The notes: a model not told the origin generated them from the letters alone. Counted from the stretch's first letter, positions 1 to 6,834 are shown. The stretch: 10,072 bases of DNA from Anaerolineae bacterium (GCA_021107605.1 JAIOSN010000353.1:1-10072), one strand, 5' to 3'. Made by a program: numbers and translations.

Positions 1-50
1 GAACCGACAATGCCTGCTCCGATGATGATAATATCGTACTTTGATTGCAT
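1..50 (-). CDS. N-terminus of an FAD-dependent oxidoreductase, probably glycerol-3-phosphate dehydrogenase (partial)
   Basis: Only the first 16 codons are inside the window; the gene continues past base 1. The peptide reads MQSKYDIIIIGAGIVG, a hydrophobic beta strand followed by GAGIVG, the dinucleotide-binding Rossmann turn (GxGxxG) that opens FAD-dependent oxidoreductases of the GlpA/GlpD/DAO type. The start is well supported: an AGGAG ribosome site (about 53-59 on the complement) lies six bases before the ATG. Glycerol kinase lies upstream on the same strand, so oxidation of glycerol 3-phosphate to dihydroxyacetone phosphate is the natural guess. The visible peptide alone cannot separate GlpA/GlpD from other DAO-fold enzymes such as L-2-hydroxyglutarate or amino-acid oxidases. 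The fold class is secure; the specific function is inferred from context. Confidence 0.62.
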   Translation of the reverse strand, partial: MQSKYDIIIIGAGIVG

Positions 51-157
51 GAAATTCTCCTGTGAAAATAGGTCTAAAGTCGCAAGTCAAAAGTCTAAGG
101 TCTGCTTCAAGACAAAGGTGTTGGCGTTAGTGAAGCATTTTCGTTGAAAAGATAGCT

Positions 158-194
158 CACCACGGAGACACCAAAAACACTGAAAAAAAATTGA
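158..194. repeat. Half copy of the CACCACGGAGAC interspersed repeat
   Basis: CACCACGGAGACACC followed by an AACACTGAAAAAAAA tail matches the left arm of the complete palindromic copy at 241-309. The right arm is missing here. It lies in the gap of about 360 bases (51-407) between the oxidoreductase and udp. Apart from the two repeat copies and an eight-base G run (329-336), I see no gene in that gap. Confidence 0.6.
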
Positions 195-240
195 GTTTGG
201 GGTAAAAATGTGTAACCTTGACTTCCCTGAAAAGATTTTT

Positions 241-309
241 CACCACGGAGACGCAGAGAACACTGAGAAAAAAAATAAAAAACTCTGTGCCCTCCGTGTC
301 TTCGTGGTG
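241..309. repeat. Palindromic interspersed repeat (CACCACGGAGAC ... CGTGGTG)
   Basis: The left arm at 241-267 (begins CACCACGGAGACGCAGAG) pairs with the right arm at 283-309 (ends CTTCGTGGTG). By hand, 21 of 27 positions are complementary, around an A/T-rich centre. The transcript could fold into a long imperfect hairpin between udp and the downstream oxidoreductase gene. This type of noncoding palindrome is common and multicopy in several bacterial phyla, including Chloroflexota. Whether it acts as a terminator, an mRNA stabiliser or only as a mobile repeat cannot be told from the sequence. Confidence 0.7.
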
Positions 310-407
310 AATTCTTTGGTTTTTTCAAGGGGGGGGCAATAATGGCTCTTGCGGGTTTTACGTGGACTTTGAGTGTAATATGTTCTACGAAAGAACCAAT
401 CCAACTT

Positions 408-1172
408 TTATCGCCTTGCGCCACGATCTTGGCGGATTAAAATTTTGAGTGCTTCAATGGCCGTTCTGATGGCGCGGTCGCCATGGAAGAGGCGTTTGCC
501 CTCTTCAGTTTCAGGCAACCCCTCGTCTTTGCTGACCATCATCATCACGCCTCCGGCTCGTTTACGATGGATGCCGGCGATGATAAAGAGCGCGGCCGCT
601 TCCATCTCTGAGCAGATCGCGCCGCCCTGTACCCACGCTTCCCAGCGAACTGCCAGCTGCTCAGAGAGCGGCATCCGTTCCTTCTCGACCTCTCCGTAGA
701 AAGAGTCCTTGGAATGTGAGACGCCGGTTCTGAAGGGCAGCTCTAGATTGATGGCTCCCTGGCGCAACGCTTGTACCACCACTGGATCGGCGACCGCCGG
801 GAACTCGATGGGGAGATAGTGTTGCGTGGTGCCCTCGTCGCGTATGGCCGCCGTCACCACGGCGAGATCGCCGGTTTGGGTGCCGGGTTGCATCCCGCCG
901 GAGGTGCCGACGCGGATAAAGGTATCTGCTCCAATTTTGATCAACTCTTCCACGGCAATCGCGGTGGAAGGGCAACCGATGCCGGTGGAGACTACCGAGA
1001 CTTTTTCGCCCAACAGCGTGCCGGTGTAGGTCGTGTACTCGCGGTTTTGGGCCATTTTTTGCGGATTATCAAAGAAGGCAGCAATTTTTTCAGAGCGGCC
1101 TGGATCTCCGGGGAGTAGCACATAGCGGCCGACGTCGCCTGTTGCTAGTTGGATGTGGTATTGAATGGTCAT
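408..1172 (-). CDS. udp: Uridine phosphorylase
   Basis: A cytosolic nucleoside phosphorylase of 254 residues (E. coli Udp has 253) that would convert uridine and phosphate to uracil and ribose 1-phosphate in pyrimidine salvage. Landmarks in order: the phosphate-binding loop PGDPGR (21-26); REYTTY (44-49), whose Arg enters the neighbouring subunit's site in this family; STGIGCPS (62-69); RVGTSGG (87-93), the second phosphate-binding segment; and SEMEAAAL (188-195), which holds the ribose-contacting Met-Glu pair. The substrate-specificity loop reads SFYGEVEKERMP (157-168), where Glu stands where many relatives have Gln (FYGQ), so strict uridine preference is not guaranteed. A GGGAGA ribosome site seven bases before the ATG supports the start. 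It lies downstream of glpK but across a repeat-filled gap of 425 bases, so separate transcription is plausible. Family assignment is secure. Confidence 0.93.
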   Translation of the reverse strand: MTIQYHIQLATGDVGRYVLLPGDPGRSEKIAAFFDNPQKMAQNREYTTYTGTLLGEKVSVVSTGIGCPSTAIAVEELIKIGADTFIRVGTSGGMQPGTQTGDLAVVTAAIRDEGTTQHYLPIEFPAVADPVVVQALRQGAINLELPFRTGVSHSKDSFYGEVEKERMPLSEQLAVRWEAWVQGGAICSEMEAAALFIIAGIHRKRAGGVMMMVSKDEGLPETEEGKRLFHGDRAIRTAIEALKILIRQDRGARR

Positions 1173-1212
1173 TTTATCTCCCTTAATTTGGTTTAGAAGT
1201 TACTGCTCAACC

Positions 1213-1235
1213 ATTCCCAGGTAGAAGGTGGGAAT
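1213..1235 (-). promoter_or_regulatory. Hairpin in the udp leader
   Basis: ATTCCCA (1213-1219) and TGGGAAT (1229-1235) form a perfect 7-bp stem with a 9-base loop, about 40 bases before the udp start. On the minus strand no T-run follows, so it does not look like a simple intrinsic terminator. A GAGCTA-AAA-GAGCTA direct repeat lies just upstream of it (about 1235-1249). Regulation is speculative; the stem itself is directly visible. Confidence 0.3.
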
Positions 1236-1254
1236 AGCTCTTTTAGCTCCTTTA

Positions 1255-1324
1255 GGACGCAGATGAACGCTGATAAACGCTGATTTTCTATTTTATCTGC
1301 GAAAATCTGTGCGCATCTGCGTTC
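1255..1324. repeat. Palindromic interspersed repeat (GGACGCAGAT ... ATCTGCGTTC)
   Basis: The left arm begins GGACGCAGATGAACGCTGAT and the right arm ends GCGCATCTGCGTTC. The two arms are imperfect inverted copies around a TTTTCTATTTTA centre. It belongs to the same broad class of noncoding palindromes as the 241-309 element but has a different core sequence. Most of it, without the first arm end, recurs at 1498-1552. Confidence 0.65.
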
Positions 1325-1355
1325 GTTCTTGAATTTTGCCGGGTGACTAAGTAGT
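1270..1355. repeat. 86-base direct repeat, copy 1 (between udp and glpK)
   Basis: Bases 1270-1355 match 1498-1583 at a constant offset of 228 with three mismatches by hand count. The block starts CTGATAAACGCTGATTTTC and ends CTAAGTAGT. It covers most of the palindromic repeat plus a unique tail (TTGAATTTTGCCGGGTG). Because the tail is also duplicated, this is a local duplication and not two independent insertions. Confidence 0.85.
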
Positions 1356-1359
1356 CAAT

Positions 1360-1493
1360 GTCATTAAGTTAAGCTACTGACCAGACCTCTGAGGTCTTGT
1401 GCGACCCTAGCCCGAAAGAAATTTACCGCAAATACGACGTTGTTTACAGCTAGGCGGCGCTACCAGAGACCTCGGAGGTCTTATATTAATGAC
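1360..1493. repeat. Small inverted-repeat-bounded insert between the two direct repeats
   Basis: GTCATTAA at 1360-1367 and TTAATGAC at 1486-1493 are perfect 8-base inverted ends. Just inside them are two near-identical palindromes, AGACCTCTGAGGTCT (1383-1397) and AGACCTCGGAGGTCT (1467-1481), each with 7-bp arms around one base. The middle (about 1398-1466) has no open frame of note. The architecture resembles a miniature non-autonomous element or a pair of protein- or RNA-recognised palindromes. No target-site duplication is clear apart from the flanking 86-base repeats. Confidence 0.45.
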
Positions 1494-1497
1494 AAAA

Positions 1498-1583
1498 CTG
1501 ATAAACGCTGATTTTCTATTTTATCTGCGAAAATCTGCGTGCATCTGCGTTCGTTCTTGAATTTTGCCGGGTGGCTAAGTAGT
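1498..1583. repeat. 86-base direct repeat, copy 2 (next to the glpK stop)
   Basis: This is the partner of 1270-1355. It ends 14 bases before the glpK stop codon. The bases after each copy (TTAAGCTAC and TTTAGCTAC) are also alike, so the duplicated block may originally have reached the glpK 3' end. A short TAACGT/ACGTTA stem (1583-1588 with 1595-1600) overlaps the stop codon; it is too weak to call a terminator. Confidence 0.85.
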
Positions 1584-1597
1584 AACGTTTAGCTACG

Positions 1598-3115
1598 TTA
1601 TTCCTCTACCCAATCCAGTGTGCGGGTAATTGCTTTTTGCCAGCCGGCGTAGAGCTGTGTTCTCTTTTCCGCTGCCATCTGTGGCTCAAAGGTGTGATCA
1701 ATATTCCAATTCTGGCGCAGTGCCGCCACATTATCCCAGAAGCCGACCGCTAACCCGGCAGCGTAGGCTGCGCCTAGAGCCGTGGTCTCGGTCACGGTGG
1801 GGCGGATGACGGGCACGTCCAAGATATCGGCTTGGAATTGCATGAGTAGCTCGTTGGCGACCATCCCGCCATCAACTTTGAGTGCCTGTAACGCTACGCC
1901 GGAGTCTCGTTCCATGGCCTCCAAGACGTCCCGGGTCTGGTAGGCCGTGGATTCCAGGGCTGCACGGCAGATGTGCTGCTTGTTGATGTAGCGGGTCAGC
2001 CCTACCAGCACGCCCCGCGCGTCGCTGCGCCAATACGGGGCGAAGAGGCCGGAGAAGGCCGGGACGAGGTACATGCCACCGGCGTCGTCTACCTTGCGGG
2101 CCAGCTCCTCGATTTGAGGAGCGCGCTCAAAGAAACCTAAGTTATCGCGGAGCCATTGGACCAGCGCGCCGGTGATCGCGATGGAGCCTTCCAACGCATA
2201 GACGGGGGGTTCGTTGCCGAATTGATAGCCGAGCGTGGTGAGTAGACCGTTTTTCGAGGGGACAATCTCCGGGCCGGTGTTGAGCAGCATAAAGCAGCCG
2301 GTGCCGTAGGTGTTTTTGGCCTCGCCGGGCGAGAAGCAGGTCTGGCCGACCAAAGCTGCTTGTTGATCGCCTAGGTCTCCGGTGATAGGCAGTATCTCAC
2401 CGAAAGGGCCATCTTTGCGGGTGAAGCCGTAAGGTCGCGCCGCGCTGGAAGGGCGAATCTCCGGTAGCATGGAGCGCGGGATGCCCATGATCTCCAGAAT
2501 ATCGGTGTCCCAGGAGAGCGTCTGGAGATCCATGAGCATGGTGCGGCTGGCGTTGGTCACGTCGATGATATGGGCGCCGCCCTGTGAGCCACCGGTAAGC
2601 CGCCAGATGATCCAAGAGTCCATGGTGCCGAAGAGCGCATCCCCGCGCGTTGCGTCCCGGCGCACTGCCGGGACGTTTTCCAGCAGCCATTTGAGCTTGG
2701 GGCCGGCGAAGTAAGTCGCCAGGGGGAGGCCCACTTGCGCGCGGAAGCGATCTTGTCCGCCCTCCCGGGCCAGCTGGTCACAGATCTGCTTGGTGCGCGT
2801 ATCTTGCCAGACGATGGCGTTGTGGAGCGGCTCCCCGGTATAGCGATTCCAGACCATCGTGGTCTCGCGCTGGTTGGTGACGCCTACGGCAGCAATCGCG
2901 CCGCTGGGAATGTTCCCTTGCGTCAACGTCTGGCGGACAACTTTCTGAGTGGTCTCCCAGATCTCTTGAGGGTCATGTTCAACCCAGCCGGGCTGGGGAT
3001 AGAGTTGCTTATGTTCCTCGTAGGCCCAGATGACGGGATGTCCACCGTGATCAAAGAGAATGCAGCGACTTCCCGTAGTGCCCTGGTCTATGGCAGCGAT
3101 ATATTGCTGGGGCAT
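1598..3115 (-). CDS. glpK: Glycerol kinase
   Basis: An FGGY-family sugar kinase of 505 residues (E. coli GlpK has 502) that phosphorylates glycerol with ATP to sn-glycerol 3-phosphate in the cytosol. Visible landmarks: the N-terminal phosphate loop DQGTTGSR (10-17); GVTNQRETT (78-86) with the glycerol-binding Arg83-Glu84 pair; WQDTR (103-107); TYFAGPKL (134-141); GDLGDQQAAL (246-255), whose Asp250 is at the catalytic-base position; NTYGTGCF (268-275) in the ATP site; and KVDGGMVAN (413-421) of the C-terminal signature. The phospho-histidine loop of Gram-positive PTS-regulated GlpK is not evident (SSAARPYGFT in that area). The start is set by AGAGG five bases before the ATG. It begins 18 bases after the response regulator, so it is probably in that operon. 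The oxidoreductase start at the left edge fits a glycerol pathway. Confidence 0.96.
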   Translation of the reverse strand: MPQQYIAAIDQGTTGSRCILFDHGGHPVIWAYEEHKQLYPQPGWVEHDPQEIWETTQKVVRQTLTQGNIPSGAIAAVGVTNQRETTMVWNRYTGEPLHNAIVWQDTRTKQICDQLAREGGQDRFRAQVGLPLATYFAGPKLKWLLENVPAVRRDATRGDALFGTMDSWIIWRLTGGSQGGAHIIDVTNASRTMLMDLQTLSWDTDILEIMGIPRSMLPEIRPSSAARPYGFTRKDGPFGEILPITGDLGDQQAALVGQTCFSPGEAKNTYGTGCFMLLNTGPEIVPSKNGLLTTLGYQFGNEPPVYALEGSIAITGALVQWLRDNLGFFERAPQIEELARKVDDAGGMYLVPAFSGLFAPYWRSDARGVLVGLTRYINKQHICRAALESTAYQTRDVLEAMERDSGVALQALKVDGGMVANELLMQFQADILDVPVIRPTVTETTALGAAYAAGLAVGFWDNVAALRQNWNIDHTFEPQMAAEKRTQLYAGWQKAITRTLDWVEE

Positions 3116-3133
3116 GTAAGCCTCTGAAAGATG

Positions 3134-3511
3134 CTATTCTTCTTCTCTTGCCTGAGAGCCTAGCCGTTTGGCTAGCGTTTGCAGCTGCAAGAAGCCGATG
3201 GGTTTCAATAGTACCAGATCGGCTTGCGGCTCAACCATCTCGGCTAAATGCGAATCGGCGGTGGTGACGAGTACCTGGGTTTTTGCTAATTCAGGGGTGG
3301 CGCGGATACGGGTTAGTATCTCGCGTCCCCCGACATTCGGTAGATGTAGGTCCAGAATTATGATGTCTGGGGAGATGCTGTCTAAGCGCGCCATAGCTTC
3401 TGCGCCATCGTTGATCACCTCGGTGGTGAAACCGCCGGCTTTCAACGCCTCGGAGAAGATGGTGGCCAGATCGACTTCGTCTTCGATAATGATTGCGTGT
3501 AACTGTTTCAT
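3134..3511 (-). CDS. Single-domain CheY-like response regulator
   Basis: A 125-residue receiver domain with no output domain. It has the acidic pair E10-D11-E12, the phospho-acceptor D54 in ILDLHLPNVGG (52-62), the switch residues T83/T84 in LVTTAD, and the conserved K103-P104 in LLKP. The start is fixed by a strong AAGGAGG ribosome site (3516-3522), which shares its first bases with the stop codon of the upstream histidine kinase. The nine-base gap makes the two a cognate pair by context. With no DNA-binding domain it presumably works by protein contact or as a phosphorelay carrier. The target cannot be read from the sequence. It ends 18 bases before glpK. Confidence 0.9.
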   Translation of the reverse strand: MKQLHAIIIEDEVDLATIFSEALKAGGFTTEVINDGAEAMARLDSISPDIIILDLHLPNVGGREILTRIRATPELAKTQVLVTTADSHLAEMVEPQADLVLLKPIGFLQLQTLAKRLGSQAREEE

Positions 3512-3520
3512 GCAGCCTCC

Positions 3521-4867
3521 TTAATGTGGTGCGGTAAAGGGTATAATTGCTGTGAATTTACTGCCCTCGTTGATCTCACTGGCAACGATGATCCTGCCGC
3601 CCATCAACTCGATCAGTTGTCGGGAGATAGAGAGTCCTAAGCCTACGCCTTTGCGTCTGCGCGTTACCGAGGCATCTACCTGCCGGAAGGCCTCAAAGAT
3701 ACTCTCTTGAGACTTTACGGGAATGCCGATGCCAGTATCCCTTACTTCCATAGCCCAATGAGCGCCGTCAAAACGGTAAGCTCTTATATTGACTTGGCCT
3801 TTATCGGTGAATTTGAGGCCGTTGTTGACCAGATTGACTAGAATTTGATGTAAACGTCCCTGGTCGCCATACAGTGTAGCTGCCAGCTCCGGAGCTACCT
3901 CGCTGGTCAATTCTAATCCGCGTTGCTTGGCTAGCATCTTCATGCTGGTGTGTACGTCGTCTATTAACTCAACCGGAGAAAAAGATGTCGGGTGAAGTGC
4001 GAGCTGCCCGGCTTCAATGCGCGTTTTATCCAGTAGATCGTTGACAATTTTAATCAGTCGTTTGGTATTTGCCAGAACGCGTTCCACGGCCGATTGTTGC
4101 TCGTTGGTGAGAGCACCGTAAATGCTGACCAACAACATCTGGGTGAAGCCTTGTATACTGGTGAGAGGAGTGCGCAGCTCATGTGAGACCATGGCCACGA
4201 AGAGCGATTTGAGACGGTCAAGTTCGCGGAGATGAGCGTTGGCCTCCTCCAGTTGCTGGTTGGCCTCTTCTAACTCGCGGGTGCGCTCCTCGACGCGCAG
4301 TTCCAGGTCACGGTTGAGCACGCGGAGCTCTTGGAGTGTGGCTTCCAAGCTGCGCGAGGCGAGCCAGGAGACCAGCGCCACCGCGAAGAAACCTAACATG
4401 GTGGGGACACCGGGAGTAGAATCCAATACAAATATATCGAGGGAGGCTATTAAGAGGCTGCTTACGCCCGCCATGAGAAAACTGGCCCAGGGAGACAAGA
4501 TAAAGCTGGCCATGATGATGGGCACGGTGAAGAGAAAGGTGCTGCGGCCGTTCACGATTTGAGCAGGTTCGTCACTGAGAACTAAGATGATGGTAAAGAG
4601 CGCTAGAAAGAGAATACTGGCTGTCTGCGCAGACCGATAATGATTTACTGCAAAAATTAGAATCGTACTACCTAACATGATGAAACTGCCCATATAAAGT
4701 GGGCCAACGTTTGTTTCTAGGGTAGACAAGTCAGCTATAATTGTTACCAGTAGTACTAGTAGTGAAAGCGCAGCAAGACCTAGCAACAATATGTTTAATA
4801 ATTGTCCCCGGCGTTTATTATCGGGGTCGTCCGAATGAATTTCCAGGAGTGATTTTAAGTTTTTCAT
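3521..4867 (-). CDS. Membrane sensor histidine kinase
   Basis: A 448-residue sensor kinase. The charged N-terminus with DPDNKRRGQLLNILLLG (15-31) leads into about six membrane helices (roughly 21-45, 57-74, 80-97, 110-140, 155-172) with very short loops, so it probably senses something in or at the membrane. A coiled coil rich in E, L and R follows (about 175-220). The HisKA dimerisation domain has H229 in SHELRTPLTS. The ATPase domain shows the N box DQGRLHQILVNLVNNG (335-350), G1 DTGIGIP (377-383), F box FEAFRQVD (391-398) and G2 GVGLGLSIS (407-415). All catalytic boxes are intact. It begins 20 bases after the cyclase B stop, with only a weak purine-rich ribosome site, which suggests read-through from the terpene genes. 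A truncated relative of its N-terminus lies at 6409-6744. Confidence 0.93.
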   Translation of the reverse strand: MKNLKSLLEIHSDDPDNKRRGQLLNILLLGLAALSLLVLLVTIIADLSTLETNVGPLYMGSFIMLGSTILIFAVNHYRSAQTASILFLALFTIILVLSDEPAQIVNGRSTFLFTVPIIMASFILSPWASFLMAGVSSLLIASLDIFVLDSTPGVPTMLGFFAVALVSWLASRSLEATLQELRVLNRDLELRVEERTRELEEANQQLEEANAHLRELDRLKSLFVAMVSHELRTPLTSIQGFTQMLLVSIYGALTNEQQSAVERVLANTKRLIKIVNDLLDKTRIEAGQLALHPTSFSPVELIDDVHTSMKMLAKQRGLELTSEVAPELAATLYGDQGRLHQILVNLVNNGLKFTDKGQVNIRAYRFDGAHWAMEVRDTGIGIPVKSQESIFEAFRQVDASVTRRRKGVGLGLSISRQLIELMGGRIIVASEINEGSKFTAIIPFTAPH

Positions 4868-4887
4868 TTTCTTGTTCTCGGATAATG

Positions 4888-6363
4888 TTATGTGAATGTT
4901 TTGTTGTAAAGGATTAATGCTGATAATGCAGCTGACTTGATTATATCATAGGGCGTGTATAGAGGTTTGGCAATCCATAGTGAAGGGTAATTGAATTTGT
5001 CTGTTCTATACGTTCGCATCAAGTATGTAGCCCCTCTATGCAATACATCAGGATCAATTGGTTCTATTTGATGATAGTGTAACAATGCATTTAGTACATA
5101 AGCCGTTTCCTCAAGAGTTCCTCGTGTGAAAAATCCCCAGGAACCATCTTGGCGTTGAGTGTGTAGTAACCAATCTAAAGTATCTTTACAGGCATGAGCT
5201 AAATAGAGCGCTTCTTTGGTTAATGCTACAAGAGCATGAGCAGTAGCGTAATAGGGAGACGCATGCCATTTGTCAATCCAATACATGTTATACTTTCTCT
5301 GGTTGAGTAACATAATAGCAATATGCTTTTTTAATTGCTCAAGATTTGGATAATTAGGAATTAAATTTATGGCTTCTAGAGCGTGTACATTAGTACCGAC
5401 GCTGACGTTGCGTTCATAGTTGTATGTTTGGAAAACATGATTTTCAGTAGCTTCGAATTGGATTAAGATAGCTGGATCAATTTCATACCCTGCTTTCAGT
5501 AATACGTGAGCACAGACAGATGTTGTGTCGCCATCAGGAACGGTGAAGGTTGGATCAAATCCAACGCCATTGGGATTGATGGCGGTGTGGAGTTTGCTCA
5601 ATACCTGCGGAGCAACTAATTGTTCCGGTGGTAATCCACAAGCTATAAAATTACCTAAAACCCATCCCAGCTCAAACGTGCGAAATGGATAGACCGTTAT
5701 GATATGATCTGGCTTTAGGTTATCTAGGTAAGCAATTGCCCGTTCATCATCAGGGCAGAGTGTTAGATAATATGCGGTAGCAGCCGGCGAGTTTCCTATT
5801 GCGCCATTGGCATTTACTATTTTTTGTAAATTCTCTTTATTGGCTTTGTGCCCCAAAAATTCCAGGGAATATACAGTTGAGGATCGCGGAGAATAGAGCA
5901 TGTGGAGAGGGATTAACTTAAGTTTAGCCGTTTGGATCTCCCCGTAGCCGCAAGTGTGATTGGGTACATCCAAGCCGAGTTCAGCAGCTTCACCTAATAG
6001 AGTCGGGACAATCAGCTCAAAGCCCACCAGCTCAAAAGGGTCGCGAGGCAGCAGGTGTAGATGGTGCCAGATGTAGTACTCAGCGCGTTTGATTGCTCCT
6101 TGGGACTGGGCATTATGTCCATTTTCGTAGAGGGCGATAGCCGAGACTAATGTGCAGATAATGCGGTCGTGGTAATATTCGATCTGCCCGCCCCAACTGC
6201 CGTCGGGATGTTGGTTTTCCAGCAACCAATCGATCAGATCGGGCCAGCGAGGATCGCCATCCGGCGTCTTGACCCGCGCCATCCAGCCGATATCGTAGGG
6301 GCTGGGACCCATGCGTTGATCTAAATTCTGAACCAGCTGCTTGGCTTCTGCGATGTAGTCCAT
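4888..6363 (-). CDS. Class II diterpene cyclase, copy B (Rv3377c-like)
   Basis: A 491-residue class II (protonation-initiated) terpene cyclase expected to fold geranylgeranyl diphosphate into a bicyclic diphosphate, by analogy with Rv3377c (tuberculosinyl diphosphate) and Haur_2145 (kolavenyl diphosphate). Seen: SPYDIGWMARV near the N-terminus (21-31), typical of diterpene cyclases; two QW-type repeats, QHPDGSWG (51-58) and QRQDGSWG (403-410); the catalytic acid motif D277-G-D279-T-T281, matching the DxDTT form of the Rv3377c group in place of the plant DxDD; and KWHASPYYATAHA (365-377). No class I DDxxD metal motif is evident, so a partner must remove the diphosphate. AAGGA six bases before the ATG supports the start. 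The first third looks G+C-richer than the rest. It sits just after the rearrangement junction and before the kinase. Family is secure; the product is unknown. Confidence 0.88.
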   Translation of the reverse strand: MDYIAEAKQLVQNLDQRMGPSPYDIGWMARVKTPDGDPRWPDLIDWLLENQHPDGSWGGQIEYYHDRIICTLVSAIALYENGHNAQSQGAIKRAEYYIWHHLHLLPRDPFELVGFELIVPTLLGEAAELGLDVPNHTCGYGEIQTAKLKLIPLHMLYSPRSSTVYSLEFLGHKANKENLQKIVNANGAIGNSPAATAYYLTLCPDDERAIAYLDNLKPDHIITVYPFRTFELGWVLGNFIACGLPPEQLVAPQVLSKLHTAINPNGVGFDPTFTVPDGDTTSVCAHVLLKAGYEIDPAILIQFEATENHVFQTYNYERNVSVGTNVHALEAINLIPNYPNLEQLKKHIAIMLLNQRKYNMYWIDKWHASPYYATAHALVALTKEALYLAHACKDTLDWLLHTQRQDGSWGFFTRGTLEETAYVLNALLHYHQIEPIDPDVLHRGATYLMRTYRTDKFNYPSLWIAKPLYTPYDIIKSAALSALILYNKTFT

Positions 6364-6411
6364 AAGAGATCCTTGTGGGTATTTTCAGCGTCTCAGCGTG
6401 TTAACGGCGTG
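6364..6411 (-). other. Remnant of the diterpene synthase 3' end and recombination junction
   Basis: Before cyclase B the + strand reads CAGCGTCTCAGCG, then GTTAACGGCGTG (6400-6411). The same pieces occur before cyclase A (8422-8462), where they encode the last residues of the synthase. At 6409-6411 the match to the synthase tail ends and a match to the kinase gene begins (GTGCTGCGG, 6409-6417, against 4539-4547). GTG is shared by both parents, so the break lies within these three bases. No synthase body remains on this side. Confidence 0.8.
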
Positions 6412-6744
6412 CTGCGGTCTTCGATGAGCTGCGCAGGTTCGTTGCTAAGAACTAAGACGATGGTAAAGAGCGCTATGAAAAAGAGTGCTGGCTGTCTGCA
6501 CAGACCGGTAACGGTTGATGGCGAAAAGAATTATTATGCCACTTAATAGAAGTATTCCGCCTAGGTACAATTCCCCGCTTAATTCGCTCTCTGGAATTAT
6601 GATTTTGATGAGAGCCGTTGCCACTAGCATCAAAATGGTGAGTCCGGCGACACCTATAAGCAAGATGTTTAATAGTTCCCCTCGACGGGTGTCATTTGGA
6701 TCACTCGTGTTAATTTTAAGTATTTGAGATGTAATTTTTCGCAT
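6409..6744 (-). pseudogene. Truncated and frameshifted sensor kinase N-terminus
   Basis: The open frame from 6744 to 6445 encodes 99 residues that align with the membrane N-terminus of the intact kinase at 3521-4867. Shared stretches are DP....RRG.LLNILL (15-30), LY.G (about 59-62) and YRS.QTAS.LF (78-88), about half identical overall. At about 6479-6485 one extra base (CATAG against CTAG in the intact gene) breaks the frame and gives the unrelated tail HSALYHRLSS. Corrected for that base, the reading continues ALFTIVLVLSNEPAQ and then RST, exactly as in the intact kinase. It stops after the junction in synthase-tail sequence (PLTR, then TGA). HisKA and ATPase domains are absent, so it cannot signal. 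A ribosome site (AAGG, six bases before the ATG) survives. A short membrane peptide could still be made. Confidence 0.85.
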
Positions 6745-6834
6745 AATGGGCCTTGATTTTCCTCACCTTTATGGCGGGGAGGTTAATGGGTCTCTGGGAC
6801 TTTGCCTGGTTAGTGTATCACGACGTAAATTTCT

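Larger units (their letters stand above)
4539..6411. repeat. Large repeated unit, copy B (synthase tail - cyclase B - kinase head)
   Basis: Read on the minus strand, the unit runs from a copy of the last bases of the diterpene synthase gene, through cyclase B, into about the first 109 codons of the kinase. The same order is found at 6409-8462. The copies measure 1873 and 2054 bases. The difference is almost fully explained by a longer cyclase-kinase spacer in copy A (186 against 20 bases). Identity is high near the cyclase start and much lower elsewhere. Confidence 0.8.

Noticed and set aside
107..424. A 105-codon open frame on the minus strand overlapping the udp 3' end
   Set aside because: It runs through the palindromic repeat (PRRHGGH and similar translations are typical of such repeats), has no ribosome site, resembles no known family, and overlaps the udp end.
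445..1118. Plus- and minus-strand frames inside udp
   Set aside because: All lie fully inside a well-supported uridine phosphorylase gene and have low-complexity translations without domains.
1255..1583. CRISPR array
   Set aside because: Only two repeat copies, unequal in length to CRISPR repeats, with a single large spacer and internal palindromes; no cas genes are present.
1583..1600. Intrinsic terminator at the glpK stop
   Set aside because: The TAACGT/ACGTTA stem has only six pairs, is A/T-rich, and is not followed by a T-run on the minus strand.
2397..3127. Several open frames of 74-130 codons within glpK on both strands
   Set aside because: They are shadows of a clearly coding glycerol kinase in the G+C-rich region and show no recognisable protein features.
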